A stretch of 64,000 nucleotides of DNA. Source: JAICUY01 sp963716585. GTDB lineage: Bacteria > Chloroflexota > Limnocylindria > QHBO01. The notes below the pieces were generated by a model. That model was not told the origin of the DNA and did not search any database. It worked only from the letters and a program-made list of their open reading frames with translations. The stretch is taken from positions 124,001 to 188,000 of the forward strand of contig CAVQTN010000002.1 in NCBI GenBank assembly GCA_963716585.1, read 5' to 3'. This document shows positions 17,898 through 28,725 of this stretch, piece after piece. Both the position numbers and the translations under genes were made by a program. Each line of letters starts with the position of its first letter. The first letter of the stretch is position 1.

Positions 17898-17965
17898 GTG
17901 GTGGCACTCCTCGCCGGTCGCTCGGTCACCCGGCGGGCGACCATCGGCAAAGACTAGCCGAAACC

Positions 17966-19117
17966 TCAGCCCGATCGCACGCCCAACAGGTTGCGGGCGA
18001 TGACCATGCGCTGGATCTGGCTGGTGCCCTCGCCGATCTCGGTCAGCTTCGCGTCGCGCAGGAAGCGCTCGACGTGGTACTCGGTGATGTAGCCGTAGCC
18101 GCCGTGGACCTGCACCGCGTCGTTGGTCACCCGCTGCGCCACCTCGGAGGCATACAGCTTGGCCATCGCCGCCTCCGTGGTGAAGGGTTGGCCGCAGTCC
18201 TTCAGCCACGCTGCGCGGTAGACCATCAGGCGAGCCGCATCGATCTGGGTCGCCATGTCGGCGATCATGAAGGCCACGCCCTGGAACGCGGCGATCGGCT
18301 TGCCGAACTGCTTGCGCTCCTTGGCATAGGCCGATGCGGCCTCGTACGCCGCCTGCGACAACCCCAGGGCCATGGCGCCGATCCCGATCCGGCCGCCGTC
18401 GAGCGTGGCCAGGAACAGCTTGTCGCCCTCGCCCTCCTCGCCGAGCAGGTTGTCGGCCGGGATGCGGCAATCATCGAACAGCAGCTCGCCGGTGTTGCTG
18501 GCATGCAGGCCCATCTTCTCCTCCATGCGACCGATGGAGAAGCCCGGCGTGTCCTTCTCGACGATGAACGCGCTGATCTTGCCGCTCTCGGCGGTCTTGT
18601 CGGTCAGGGCGGTGACGATGTAGGTGTCGGCCACACCCGCGTTGGTGATGAACCGCTTGCTGCCGTTGAGGATCCACGTGTCGTCGTCGCGATGCGCGCG
18701 CGTGCGCGTGCCGCGCGAGTCCGACCCGGCACCCGGCTCGGTCAGGCCGTAGGCGCCAAGCGCCTGGCCGCTGGCCAGTGGGCGAAGGTACTTCTCCTTC
18801 TGCTCGGGCGTGCCGGCGAGGTAGAGCGGATAGCAGCCCAGCGAGGTGTGGGCGCTGACGATGATGGCGACGCTGCCGCTGGCCCGGGCGAGCTCCTCGA
18901 TGGTGATCGCGTAGGCGAGGTTGTCGAGGCCGGTGCCGCCCATCTCCTCGGGGTATGGCACGCCCAGCAGGCCGAGGCCGGCGGCCTCGCGGATGATCTC
19001 CTCCGGGAACTCGCCCTTGCGCTCGAGCTCATCGGCGATGGGCGCAATGCGCCGTTCGGCAAAGTCTCGAACCGTACGGCGGATCTCCTCGTGTTGAGGG
19101 TCGAGCGCGAAGTCCAT
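17966..19117 (-). CDS. Acyl-CoA dehydrogenase
   Basis: The enzyme has 383 residues and oxidises acyl-CoA thioesters using FAD and passing electrons to ETF. Family signatures are GAYGLTEPGAGSDSRG, WILNGSKRFITNAG, RKQFGKPIAAFQGVAF and the C-terminal QVHGGYGYITEYHVERF followed by IGEGTSQIQRM, which carries the catalytic Glu of the short/medium-chain group. The ATG at 19117 fits the family start MDFALDPQHEEI; earlier in-frame codons lie in the divergent promoter region. It probably acts in fatty- or branched-chain acyl-CoA breakdown. Confidence 0.93.
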   Translation of the reverse strand: MDFALDPQHEEIRRTVRDFAERRIAPIADELERKGEFPEEIIREAAGLGLLGVPYPEEMGGTGLDNLAYAITIEELARASGSVAIIVSAHTSLGCYPLYLAGTPEQKEKYLRPLASGQALGAYGLTEPGAGSDSRGTRTRAHRDDDTWILNGSKRFITNAGVADTYIVTALTDKTAESGKISAFIVEKDTPGFSIGRMEEKMGLHASNTGELLFDDCRIPADNLLGEEGEGDKLFLATLDGGRIGIGAMALGLSQAAYEAASAYAKERKQFGKPIAAFQGVAFMIADMATQIDAARLMVYRAAWLKDCGQPFTTEAAMAKLYASEVAQRVTNDAVQVHGGYGYITEYHVERFLRDAKLTEIGEGTSQIQRMVIARNLLGVRSG

Positions 19118-19306
19118 GGGGCGCGGGCACTCCAGGCTGCGTGGCGGATGGGGTGCCGGGAGTGTAGCAAGAACGCCGCGAGCCGCCGCCGGCGGGCCAG
19201 GACATGTCGTGCCGCACGCATGAACACGCGATATAGCGCGATGTGGCACGATCTCGCAGGTGACCAGCAACTCCGCCGCGCTCGTGATGAAAGCCGCGAG
19301 TTGAGG

Positions 19307-21682
<2,376 letters not shown>

Positions 21683-21750
21683 CCGAGGCCTCGCGGATAC
21701 GTGAGACGAGATTCCTCACCCGTTTTCGATCGCCGAACCGGAGACCCGCC

Positions 21751-21879
21751 CTAGCTGCGGCGCCAGCGTTCGAGCTCGCGGCGCGTGCGGCGCTCGGCGC
21801 TGCGGAGGGCCGACGAACGCAGCTTGCGAATCGTCGGCGGCCGAGGCCTGGAGCGCTTGGCGTGGTTCGGCTTGGCCAT
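21751..21879 (-). CDS. Small basic protein (42 residues)
   Basis: This short frame begins MAKPNHAKRSRPRPP and ends RRTRRELERWRRS, with more than a third Arg/Lys. GAGGGA sits four bases before the ATG, the best evidence that it is translated. It is convergent with the UvrA2 gene. It resembles no family I can name. It could be a nucleic-acid-binding micropeptide; conservation in relatives would decide. Confidence 0.45.
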   Translation of the reverse strand: MAKPNHAKRSRPRPPTIRKLRSSALRSAERRTRRELERWRRS

Positions 21880-22051
21880 CTGTCCCTCACAGACGCACGG
21901 TCCGGCCGCTGGGTTGCACTCGGCCCGCAGGCGACAACGGTGCCTGCGACCCGCGGAATCCGGCGTTGACGGGCGGCGAATGGTGGCGCCTATACTTCGG
22001 CAGCTCAACCCTGCAGCAACTCGACAAGGTTCCTCTTCCCGGAGGCTCTAC

Positions 22052-23189
22052 GTGCCCCAGGTCGACGTTCGCCTAGATCACGTGACGAAGCAGTTCGCCG
22101 AGGTTGTCGCGGTGGACGACCTGTCGCTCGAGATCAACCGCGGGGAGTTTTTCTCGCTCCTGGGCCCCTCCGGCTGCGGCAAGACCACCACGCTGCGCAT
22201 GATCGGCGGCTTCGAGGACTCCTCCGCCGGCAGGATCCATCTCGGCGAGACCGATGTCACCGGCCTGCCCCCTTTCAGGCGGGACGTGAACACCGTCTTC
22301 CAGAGCTACGCGCTCTTCCCGCACCTGACGGTCTACGAGAATGTCGCCTTCGGGCTGCGACGGCGGCGGGTCCCGGACCGCGAGATCCGCCACCAGGTCG
22401 CGCAGCTGCTCGAGCTGGTGGAGCTGCCGGGATACGAGCGGCGCAAGCCGTCGCAGCTCTCCGGTGGTCAACAGCAGCGCGTGGCGCTGGCGCGAGCGCT
22501 CATCAACCACCCACAGGTGCTGCTCCTCGACGAGCCGCTCGGCGCGCTCGACCTGAAGCTGCGCAAGCAGATGCAGATCGAGCTCAAGCGCATCCAGACC
22601 GAGGTCGGCATCACGTTCATCTACGTGACGCACGACCAGGAGGAGGCGATGACCATGTCGGATCGGATCGCGGTGATGCGCGCCGGTCACATCGAGCAGC
22701 TCGGGCCCGCCGGAGGAGCTCTACGAGCGCCCGGCAACCGAGTTCGTCGCCGGCTTCCTGGGCGTCAGCAACCTGCTGGAGGGCGACGTCGCCGGAAACG
22801 ACGGCGGCCTGACAACCGTTCGGCTGGCCGATGGGACCCTCCTGCGCGCGCCGAGCGGGATGGTGGACGGGTCACCGCGCGTTCGCGTCGGCGTGCGCCC
22901 CGAGAAGCTGCGCGTGCTCGCCATCCACGACGGCGCGGACGCCGCTCCCAACGAGCTCAACAGCATCGACGCCACCATCCTGGACGCGAGCTACATCGGC
23001 GTCAGCACCCAGTACCTGGTCGAGACCACCGACGGTCGGCGGCTGAGCGTGTACGCCCAGAACCTCGAGACCAGCGGAGCGGCGGAGGCGCTGGCCGACG
23101 GCCAGCGCGTGCGGCTGACCTGGAAGCCGCAGCACACCTTCGTCATCGGTCCCAGCGAACCAAGCCCACAAGGAGCACCCGATGCCTGA
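22052..23189 (+). CDS. potA: Polyamine ABC transporter ATPase (frameshifted)
   Basis: The ATPase of a spermidine/putrescine-type importer. Walker A is GPSGCGKTTTL, the Q-loop is VFQSYALFPHL, the signature LSGGQQQR, Walker B VLLLDEPLGALD and the switch His is in YVTHDQEEAM. The C-terminal TOBE-type domain continues in another frame (GVRPEKLRVLAIHD) after one extra C near 22708, where IEQLG-PPEELYERP should read on. The span is one over a multiple of three. It starts at GTG 22052 with GGAGG 6 bp upstream, and overlaps the binding-protein gene by 8 bp. Confidence 0.88.
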
Positions 23190-24498
23190 CGACCGCGACC
23201 AGCTCAGCATGATCGAACGCGCCATCGAGCGCGCCGCCGCCAATGACCGGCTTTCCCGTCGCGCCTTCCTGCGCCGGGCCGGCCGTGGCGGCCTGCTGGC
23301 CGGATCGGCACTCTCGTTGCCGGCAATCCTTGCCGCGTGCGGCATCGGTCCGGCGGCGACCCCGAAGGCATTGCGCGCCACCGCCAACCCGAGCGGCAGC
23401 GCGAGCGTGGCTCCGACGCCGGCTCCCAGCCCGGCGGGCGTGCTCAACTTCGCGAACTGGCCGTTGTACATCGACACCGACGCCAAGGACGAGACCAAGC
23501 ACAAGACGATCGAGGACTACCAGGCCGCGACCAACAGCAAGGTCACCTACACCGAGGACATCCCGGACAACGTCTCGTTCTTCGGGAAGATCCAGCCGGT
23601 CCTGGCGGCGGGGCAGGACACCGGCTACGACCTGATCGTGGTCACCGACTGGCTCGTCACCAAGATGGCGGGCCTCGGATACCTCGAGACGATCTCGCTT
23701 GCCAATGTGCCGAACTTCACGGCGCACGCCGCAGACAAGTACCAGAACCCCGGCTACGATCCGAACAACGCGCACAGCGTGCCGTGGCAGTCCGGCATCA
23801 CCGGCATCGCCTACAACCCCAAGCTGACCAAGCGCGACATCACCAGCTTCAACGACCTGCTCGATCCGGCGTTCAAGGGCCGCATCGGCATGTTCACCGA
23901 GATGCGGGACACCATGAATCTGGCCCTGCTGGGCATCGGCGTCAAACCGCTGGATGCGACCATCGATGACGTGAAGAACGCGCAGAAGAAGCTCCTCCAG
24001 CAGGCTCCCCTGGTACGCAACTACTACGACAACTCGTATGCCGATGCGCTGAGCAGTGGCGACCTGGCGATCACCATGGCCTGGTCCGGCGACGTCTTCC
24101 AGCTGCAGTTCGACAACCCGGACCTGAAGTTCGTGGTGCCCAAGGAGGGCGCCATCCTGTGGGTCGACAACATGTCGATCCCGCTGCATGCCAAGCATCC
24201 CATCGACGCGCAGCAGATGATGAACTTCGTCTACCAGCCGGAGATCGCCGCGCAGATCACCGAGTACGTCAACTACATCTGCCCGGTCCCGGAGGCGAAG
24301 GCGATCATCCTGCAGCACGCCAAGGACGCCGCCGCGGAGGGCGACTCCGAGAACGCCGACTACCTGAATACGGTCGCCGGCTCCGAGCTCGTCTTCCCCA
24401 CGGACGACATGCTGTCGCGGCTGTACAGCTACAAGAACCTCAGCGAGGACGAGGAGAAGCAGTGGAACGACCTCTTCCAGGCCGTGGTCCAGGGCTGA
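23182..24498 (+). CDS. potD: Polyamine-type ABC transporter substrate-binding lipoprotein
   Basis: The protein has 438 residues. The N-terminus has a twin-arginine-like motif SRRAFLRRAG (25-34) and a lipobox ILAAC with Cys53, so it is probably Tat-exported and lipid-anchored. A low-complexity Ala/Pro/Ser linker (60-85) precedes a periplasmic-binding domain of the PotD/PotF type (VLNFANWPLYIDTDAK, YDLIVVTDWLV, AITMAWSGDVFQL). It binds spermidine, putrescine or a related cation. It is second of four transporter genes. Confidence 0.9.
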   Translation: MPDDRDQLSMIERAIERAAANDRLSRRAFLRRAGRGGLLAGSALSLPAILAACGIGPAATPKALRATANPSGSASVAPTPAPSPAGVLNFANWPLYIDTDAKDETKHKTIEDYQAATNSKVTYTEDIPDNVSFFGKIQPVLAAGQDTGYDLIVVTDWLVTKMAGLGYLETISLANVPNFTAHAADKYQNPGYDPNNAHSVPWQSGITGIAYNPKLTKRDITSFNDLLDPAFKGRIGMFTEMRDTMNLALLGIGVKPLDATIDDVKNAQKKLLQQAPLVRNYYDNSYADALSSGDLAITMAWSGDVFQLQFDNPDLKFVVPKEGAILWVDNMSIPLHAKHPIDAQQMMNFVYQPEIAAQITEYVNYICPVPEAKAIILQHAKDAAAEGDSENADYLNTVAGSELVFPTDDMLSRLYSYKNLSEDEEKQWNDLFQAVVQG

Positions 24499-24502
24499 GC
24501 TC

Positions 24503-25366
24503 GTGCCGGGCCTGCTGCGGCGGCACCGCTGGGCGCTCCCCTACCTGCTGCTGCTGCCGGGCGGCCTCTGGCTGATCTTCTTCTTCCTCCTGCCGATGCT
24601 GACCATGGGCTCGGTCAGCATCCAGGAGGGATCGCTCAGCCGCGGGTACCACCTCACCTTCAACCTGGGCATCTTCCCCGAGGTCCTCGCCAAGAACTCG
24701 ACGCAGTTCGTCCGATCGCTCGAGTACGGGCTGATCGTGACGGTGCTGACCCTGGCGATCGGCTACCCGATGGCCTACACCATCGCCTTCCGCGGCGGTC
24801 GCTACAAGAACATGCTCCTGCTGCTGGTGATCCTGCCCTTCTTCACCAGCTTCATCATCCGCACCATCAGCTGGAAGTTCCTGCTGGCCGACCAGGGCAT
24901 CGTGCTCGGCACGCTGAAGGGCTGGGGCGTGCTCGACTCCGGCTTTCACCTGCTTGCCACGCCGGCGGCCGTGATCAGCGGAATCACCTACAACTTCCTG
25001 CCGTTCGTGGTGCTGCCCCTGTACGTCGCGCTCGAGAAGATCGACCACCGCCTGGTCGAGGCGGCGACCGACCTGTATGCCAGCCGCCTTCAGGCCTTCC
25101 TGCGCGTCACGCTGCCGCTCAGCCTGCCCGGGGTCTTCGCGGCGTCGCTGCTGTGCTTCATCCCGGCGGTCGGCGACTTCATCAACGCCGAGCTGCTGGG
25201 CAGCCGCGAGACGACGATGATCGGCAACGTCATCCAGTTCCGCTTCCTGCAGTCGAATGACTATCCCGAAGCGGCGGCGCTGAGCCTGATCCTGATGGTC
25301 GCCATCCTGATCGGCGTGGCCGTCTACGCCCGCGTGCTGGGTGGCGAGGAGCTCACCGGCGGATGA
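24503..25366 (+). CDS. potB: Polyamine-type ABC transporter permease, first subunit
   Basis: This 287-residue inner-membrane permease has six helices and the EAA loop motif EAATDLYASRLQAFLRVTLPL. The residues between helices include LLPFFTSFIIRTISWKFLL, typical of PotB. It starts at GTG 24503, four bases after the binding protein stop, and overlaps the second permease by ATGA. Confidence 0.92.
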   Translation: MPGLLRRHRWALPYLLLLPGGLWLIFFFLLPMLTMGSVSIQEGSLSRGYHLTFNLGIFPEVLAKNSTQFVRSLEYGLIVTVLTLAIGYPMAYTIAFRGGRYKNMLLLLVILPFFTSFIIRTISWKFLLADQGIVLGTLKGWGVLDSGFHLLATPAAVISGITYNFLPFVVLPLYVALEKIDHRLVEAATDLYASRLQAFLRVTLPLSLPGVFAASLLCFIPAVGDFINAELLGSRETTMIGNVIQFRFLQSNDYPEAAALSLILMVAILIGVAVYARVLGGEELTGG

Positions 25367-26214
25367 GCGCCGTAGCCAGCGCCAGACCCGTGCCGCGGAC
25401 CCGCAGCCGCTCCCGGGGACGCATCGGGCCATGGATTCTGCCGGTCTACACCGGCCTGGCGGTCGCCTACCTGTTCATCCCCATCGCGGTCATGATCGCC
25501 TTCGGCTTCAACGATCCGAAGGGCCACTTCAACTACGCCTGGCAGGGCTTCACGCTCAAGAACTATGCGGAGCTGTTCGCCGTGCCGGGCCTGGCCGATG
25601 CGTTGATCGCCAGCCTGGTGGTTGCCGTCATCTCGACGATCGCCGCCACCCTGCTCGGGACGCTCATCGCGCTGGCCCTGACCCGCCACCAGTTCAGCGG
25701 CCGCGGCCCATTCAACGTCCTCATCTTCCTGCCGATCGCGACGCCCGAGGTCGTGCTCGGCGCCAGCCTGCTGGCGCTGTTCGTGTCGTTGGGCGTCAAC
25801 CGCGACATCACGACCATCATCATCGCCCACATCATGTTCAACATCAGCTACGTGGTGATCACGGTTCGCGCCCGGATCACCGGCTTCGACCGGCGGCTCG
25901 AGGAGGCCGCCATGGACCTCGGTGCCAGCGAGTGGACGACCTTCCGCAAGGTGACCTTCCCGCTCATCTTCCCGGGGATCATGGCCGCCGCCTTGCTGGC
26001 GTTCGCGCTGTCGATCGACGACTTCGTGATCACGCTCTTCACCTCCGGCCGAACGACCACCTTCCCGCTGTGGGTCTACGGTGCGTCGCGGATCGGGATC
26101 CCGCCGCAGGTCAACGTCATGGGCACGCTGATCTTCGCCATCGCCGTGGTCAGCATCCTGGGCTGGCTGCTGCTGCAGCGACACAGCCTGACGACCTCGC
26201 CGAGCGACGGGTGA
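25363..26214 (+). CDS. potC: Polyamine-type ABC transporter permease, second subunit
   Basis: This 283-residue permease has six helices and the EAA motif EAAMDLGASEWTTFRKVTFPL, followed by ALSIDDFVITLFTSG, a signature of PotC/PotI subunits. It forms the heterodimeric channel with the first permease. It overlaps the neighbours at both ends, ATGA upstream and GTGA downstream, so transport and the regulator are tightly coupled. Confidence 0.92.
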   Translation: MSAVASARPVPRTRSRSRGRIGPWILPVYTGLAVAYLFIPIAVMIAFGFNDPKGHFNYAWQGFTLKNYAELFAVPGLADALIASLVVAVISTIAATLLGTLIALALTRHQFSGRGPFNVLIFLPIATPEVVLGASLLALFVSLGVNRDITTIIIAHIMFNISYVVITVRARITGFDRRLEEAAMDLGASEWTTFRKVTFPLIFPGIMAAALLAFALSIDDFVITLFTSGRTTTFPLWVYGASRIGIPPQVNVMGTLIFAIAVVSILGWLLLQRHSLTTSPSDG

Positions 26215-26987
26215 GCGAGCAGCCGGCGGCCTGTCGCATCTCCGAGGCGGCCCGCCGCGTGGGCGTCTCGCCTTCGGCCCTGCGCCAATGGGAACGCCAG
26301 GGCCTGGTGCACCCAATGCGCACCGCCACCGGCTATCGGCTCTACAGCGACGACGACCTGTCCCGACTGCAGCGCGTGCGGCGCCTGCGCGTGTTCGACG
26401 GCGTCAACGCGTCGGGCATCCGCCGCGTGCTCGGCGGGCACGCTGGGGGCGCGACGGCCGACGGCCGGCAGCTGCGCCGCGCCCGTCGCGCCCGTCGCGT
26501 CTCGTTGCGCGAGGCTGGGCGCCGCTCGGGCCTGTCCGAAAGCTTCATCAGCGCCGTCGAGCGCGGTGCAGCCGGTGCCAGCGTGGCAACCCTGCAGCGC
26601 CTGACCAGCGCCTACGGCACGACCCTGCAGGAACTGCTCGGCAACGATCAGCTGCTGGATCGCCTGGTGCGCCGCGATGACCGACCGGCACTCCAGCTGA
26701 CCGGCAACGTACGCATCGAGCAACTGTCGCACACGGCCACAGCGCTCGAGCCTCAGCTCTTCGTGCTGGCGCCGGGCGCCGGCAGCGAGGGGTCCTACGC
26801 GCACAACGGCGAGGAGCTCATCTTCGTCCTGTCGGGCGCGCTGGCCGTCTGGCTCGGCGAGGATGAGAGCTACCGGCTCGCCGAGGGGGACTCGCTCACC
26901 TTTCCATCCATCCTGCCGCATCGCTGGCGCAACGACGCCGGCGGGGAGACACGACTGCTGTGGATCAACACGCCACCGACCTTCTGA
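26211..26987 (+). CDS. MerR-XRE-cupin three-domain regulator of amine metabolism
   Basis: The 258-residue protein has a MerR-type winged helix at 8-75 (ISEAARRVGVSPSALRQWER, then GYRLYSDDDLSRL), a second helix-turn-helix of the XRE class at 86-140 (VSLREAGRRSGLSESFISAVERG), and a C-terminal cupin at 187-255 (EELIFVLSGALAVWLG, FPSILPHRWRN). XRE-cupin regulators include PuuR, the repressor of putrescine use. The added MerR domain is unusual. The GTG start overlaps the potC stop and the 3' end overlaps the aminotransferase, so it is embedded in the amine operon. Confidence 0.88.
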   Translation: MSEQPAACRISEAARRVGVSPSALRQWERQGLVHPMRTATGYRLYSDDDLSRLQRVRRLRVFDGVNASGIRRVLGGHAGGATADGRQLRRARRARRVSLREAGRRSGLSESFISAVERGAAGASVATLQRLTSAYGTTLQELLGNDQLLDRLVRRDDRPALQLTGNVRIEQLSHTATALEPQLFVLAPGAGSEGSYAHNGEELIFVLSGALAVWLGEDESYRLAEGDSLTFPSILPHRWRNDAGGETRLLWINTPPTF

Positions 26988-28264
26988 CCGATGCGGCGCC
27001 GTGGCTGGCGTTGCGCGACGGCGTGCCGTCCGTCTGGGCCCGCTACACCGACCTGGTCATCGAGCGCGGCTCCGGCTCCTGGCTGGAGACGGTCGGTGGC
27101 GAACGCTACCTCGACTACACCTCGGGGATCGGCGTGGTCAGCACCGGGCATGCGCACCCGCGGGTCGCGGCGGCGATCGCGGAGCAGGCGTCGAAGCTCA
27201 TCCACGGCCAGCAGAACATCGTCTACCACCAGCCCGGGCTGCTGCTGCACGAGCGCCTGCCGCGGTACTTTCCGGGCGGCGCCGATGCGGCGCTCTTCCT
27301 GTCGAACTCCGGGGCCGAGGCGGTCGAGGCCGCGGTCAAGCTCGCCAAGATGGCGACGCGGCGCCCGGCGGTCATCGCCTTCCGCGGCGGCTTCCACGGC
27401 CGGACCCACGGCACCATGGCGCTCACCTCGTCGAGCGTGAAGTACCGCGGCCACTACGAGCCGCTGCTCGGCGGCGTGCATTTCGCGCCGTACCCGTATC
27501 CGCTGCGCCATGGCTCCTCGGAGTCCGCGCTGCAGGCAGCGATCGACGGGGTCGAGGAGCTGTTCGCGACGGTCGTCTACCCCGACGACGTGGCCGCCTT
27601 CCTGGTCGAGCCGGTGCTCGGCGAGGGCGGGTACGTGGTGCCGCCGGACGGCTTCCTGCCCGCGCTGCGCGAGATCGCCGACCGGCACGGCATCCTGCTC
27701 ATCGCCGACGAGGTGCAGTCCGGCTTTGGCCGCACGGGACGCTTCTTCGCCTCCGAATGGACCGATGCGGTCCCCGACGTCATCGTCATGGCCAAGGGCA
27801 TCGCGTCGGGCATGCCGCTTTCCGGGATCATGGCGCCGCGCTCGATCATGAAGGCGTTCGCGCCGGGCGCCCACGGCGGCACCTACGGCGGCAATGCCGT
27901 CGCCTCCGCCGCGGCGCTCGCCACGCTGGAAGTCATCGAGGCCGAGGGGCTGGTGGCCAACGCCGAGCGTCAGGGCCAACGGCTGCTCGACGGCCTGCGC
28001 GCGGCGGCCGCCGGCCATGACTGCGTTGCGGAGGTCCGCGGCCGCGGCCTGATGGTGGCCCTCGAGCTCGCCGATCCGGGAACGCTGGCTCCGCGACCGG
28101 ACCTTGCCAAGGCGATCCTCCACGAGGCTTTCGAGCGGAAGCTGCTGCTGCTGACCTGTGGCACGTACGGCAACGTCGTCCGCGTCATTCCGCCGCTGGT
28201 CACCTCCGACGACGAAGTTGACCTGGCGGTGGACGTCATCGGCCAGGCACTCGCATCGGTCTAG
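26960..28264 (+). CDS. Class III aminotransferase (4-aminobutyrate/polyamine type)
   Basis: This PLP enzyme has 434 residues. Motifs are YLDYTSGIGVVSTGHAHPRV, the PLP phosphate site NSGAEAVEAAVKLAK, ADEVQSGFGRTGR and the Schiff-base Lys in IVMAKGIASGMPLSG. It likely transaminates 4-aminobutyrate, putrescine or a similar omega-amine to an aldehyde. The GTG start overlaps the regulator gene by 28 bp. The order transporter, regulator, aminotransferase indicates a polyamine utilisation operon; exact substrate is inferred. Confidence 0.9.
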   Translation: MDQHATDLLTDAAPWLALRDGVPSVWARYTDLVIERGSGSWLETVGGERYLDYTSGIGVVSTGHAHPRVAAAIAEQASKLIHGQQNIVYHQPGLLLHERLPRYFPGGADAALFLSNSGAEAVEAAVKLAKMATRRPAVIAFRGGFHGRTHGTMALTSSSVKYRGHYEPLLGGVHFAPYPYPLRHGSSESALQAAIDGVEELFATVVYPDDVAAFLVEPVLGEGGYVVPPDGFLPALREIADRHGILLIADEVQSGFGRTGRFFASEWTDAVPDVIVMAKGIASGMPLSGIMAPRSIMKAFAPGAHGGTYGGNAVASAAALATLEVIEAEGLVANAERQGQRLLDGLRAAAAGHDCVAEVRGRGLMVALELADPGTLAPRPDLAKAILHEAFERKLLLLTCGTYGNVVRVIPPLVTSDDEVDLAVDVIGQALASV

Positions 28265-28539
28265 CTGGCAATGGCAACCTGGGAGATGCGCACGGCTGGC
28301 CAAAGGCCGCGAAATCATGCGATGGAACACCGCGGAGATGCAGGAGCACGAATCAGAGCTGGGGGCGCAAACACTCGAGCGAGGCGGAGTCCGCGACCCA
28401 GTTGATAGGGTCGATGGGAGCCGGCCCTGCGTGCTTTCGCCGGACCCAGCGCGGCACTGGGCGACCGCACGCATGCCCCAGGGACCGATGGACGTCCGGT
28501 GTCCGCGTGCCCGGCCGTCGACGCCAAGGAGGTCGGTGT

Positions 28540-28720
28540 ATCGACCGACGAGCCCCGGCGGGCTGCTTCACGACGCCAGCACTTCAACGGCCACCCGGCC
28601 ATGCTCGTGCAGCTGGCGTGAAGAGGGGAACGCCGCCGAAGACCTCGAAGACCTGCTCGTCGAAGAGCATCCCGAGCTGACCAGGCACCCAGGAGGCGCC
28701 ACGGGCTCGAGACTTACCTC
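28540..28720 (+). pseudogene. Remnant of an MmcQ/YjbR-like gene
   Basis: Between two aminotransferase genes the plus strand shows pieces of an MmcQ/YjbR-like C-terminus in shifting frames: FTTP (28567-28577), then HFNGHPAMLVQLA (28580-28618), then AAEDLEDLLVEEHPEL. Families of this type read close to FTTPHFDGYPAVLVRL...ELEELLVEAW. At least two frame changes and no start are present, so it is not functional. The rest of 28265-28725 shows nothing I recognise. Confidence 0.4.
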
Positions 28721-28725
28721 AGGCG

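Noticed and set aside
17822..19306. N-terminal extension of the UvrA2 frame by about 490 codons
   Set aside because: It is antisense to acyl-CoA dehydrogenase and has no UvrA homology before the ATG at 19307.
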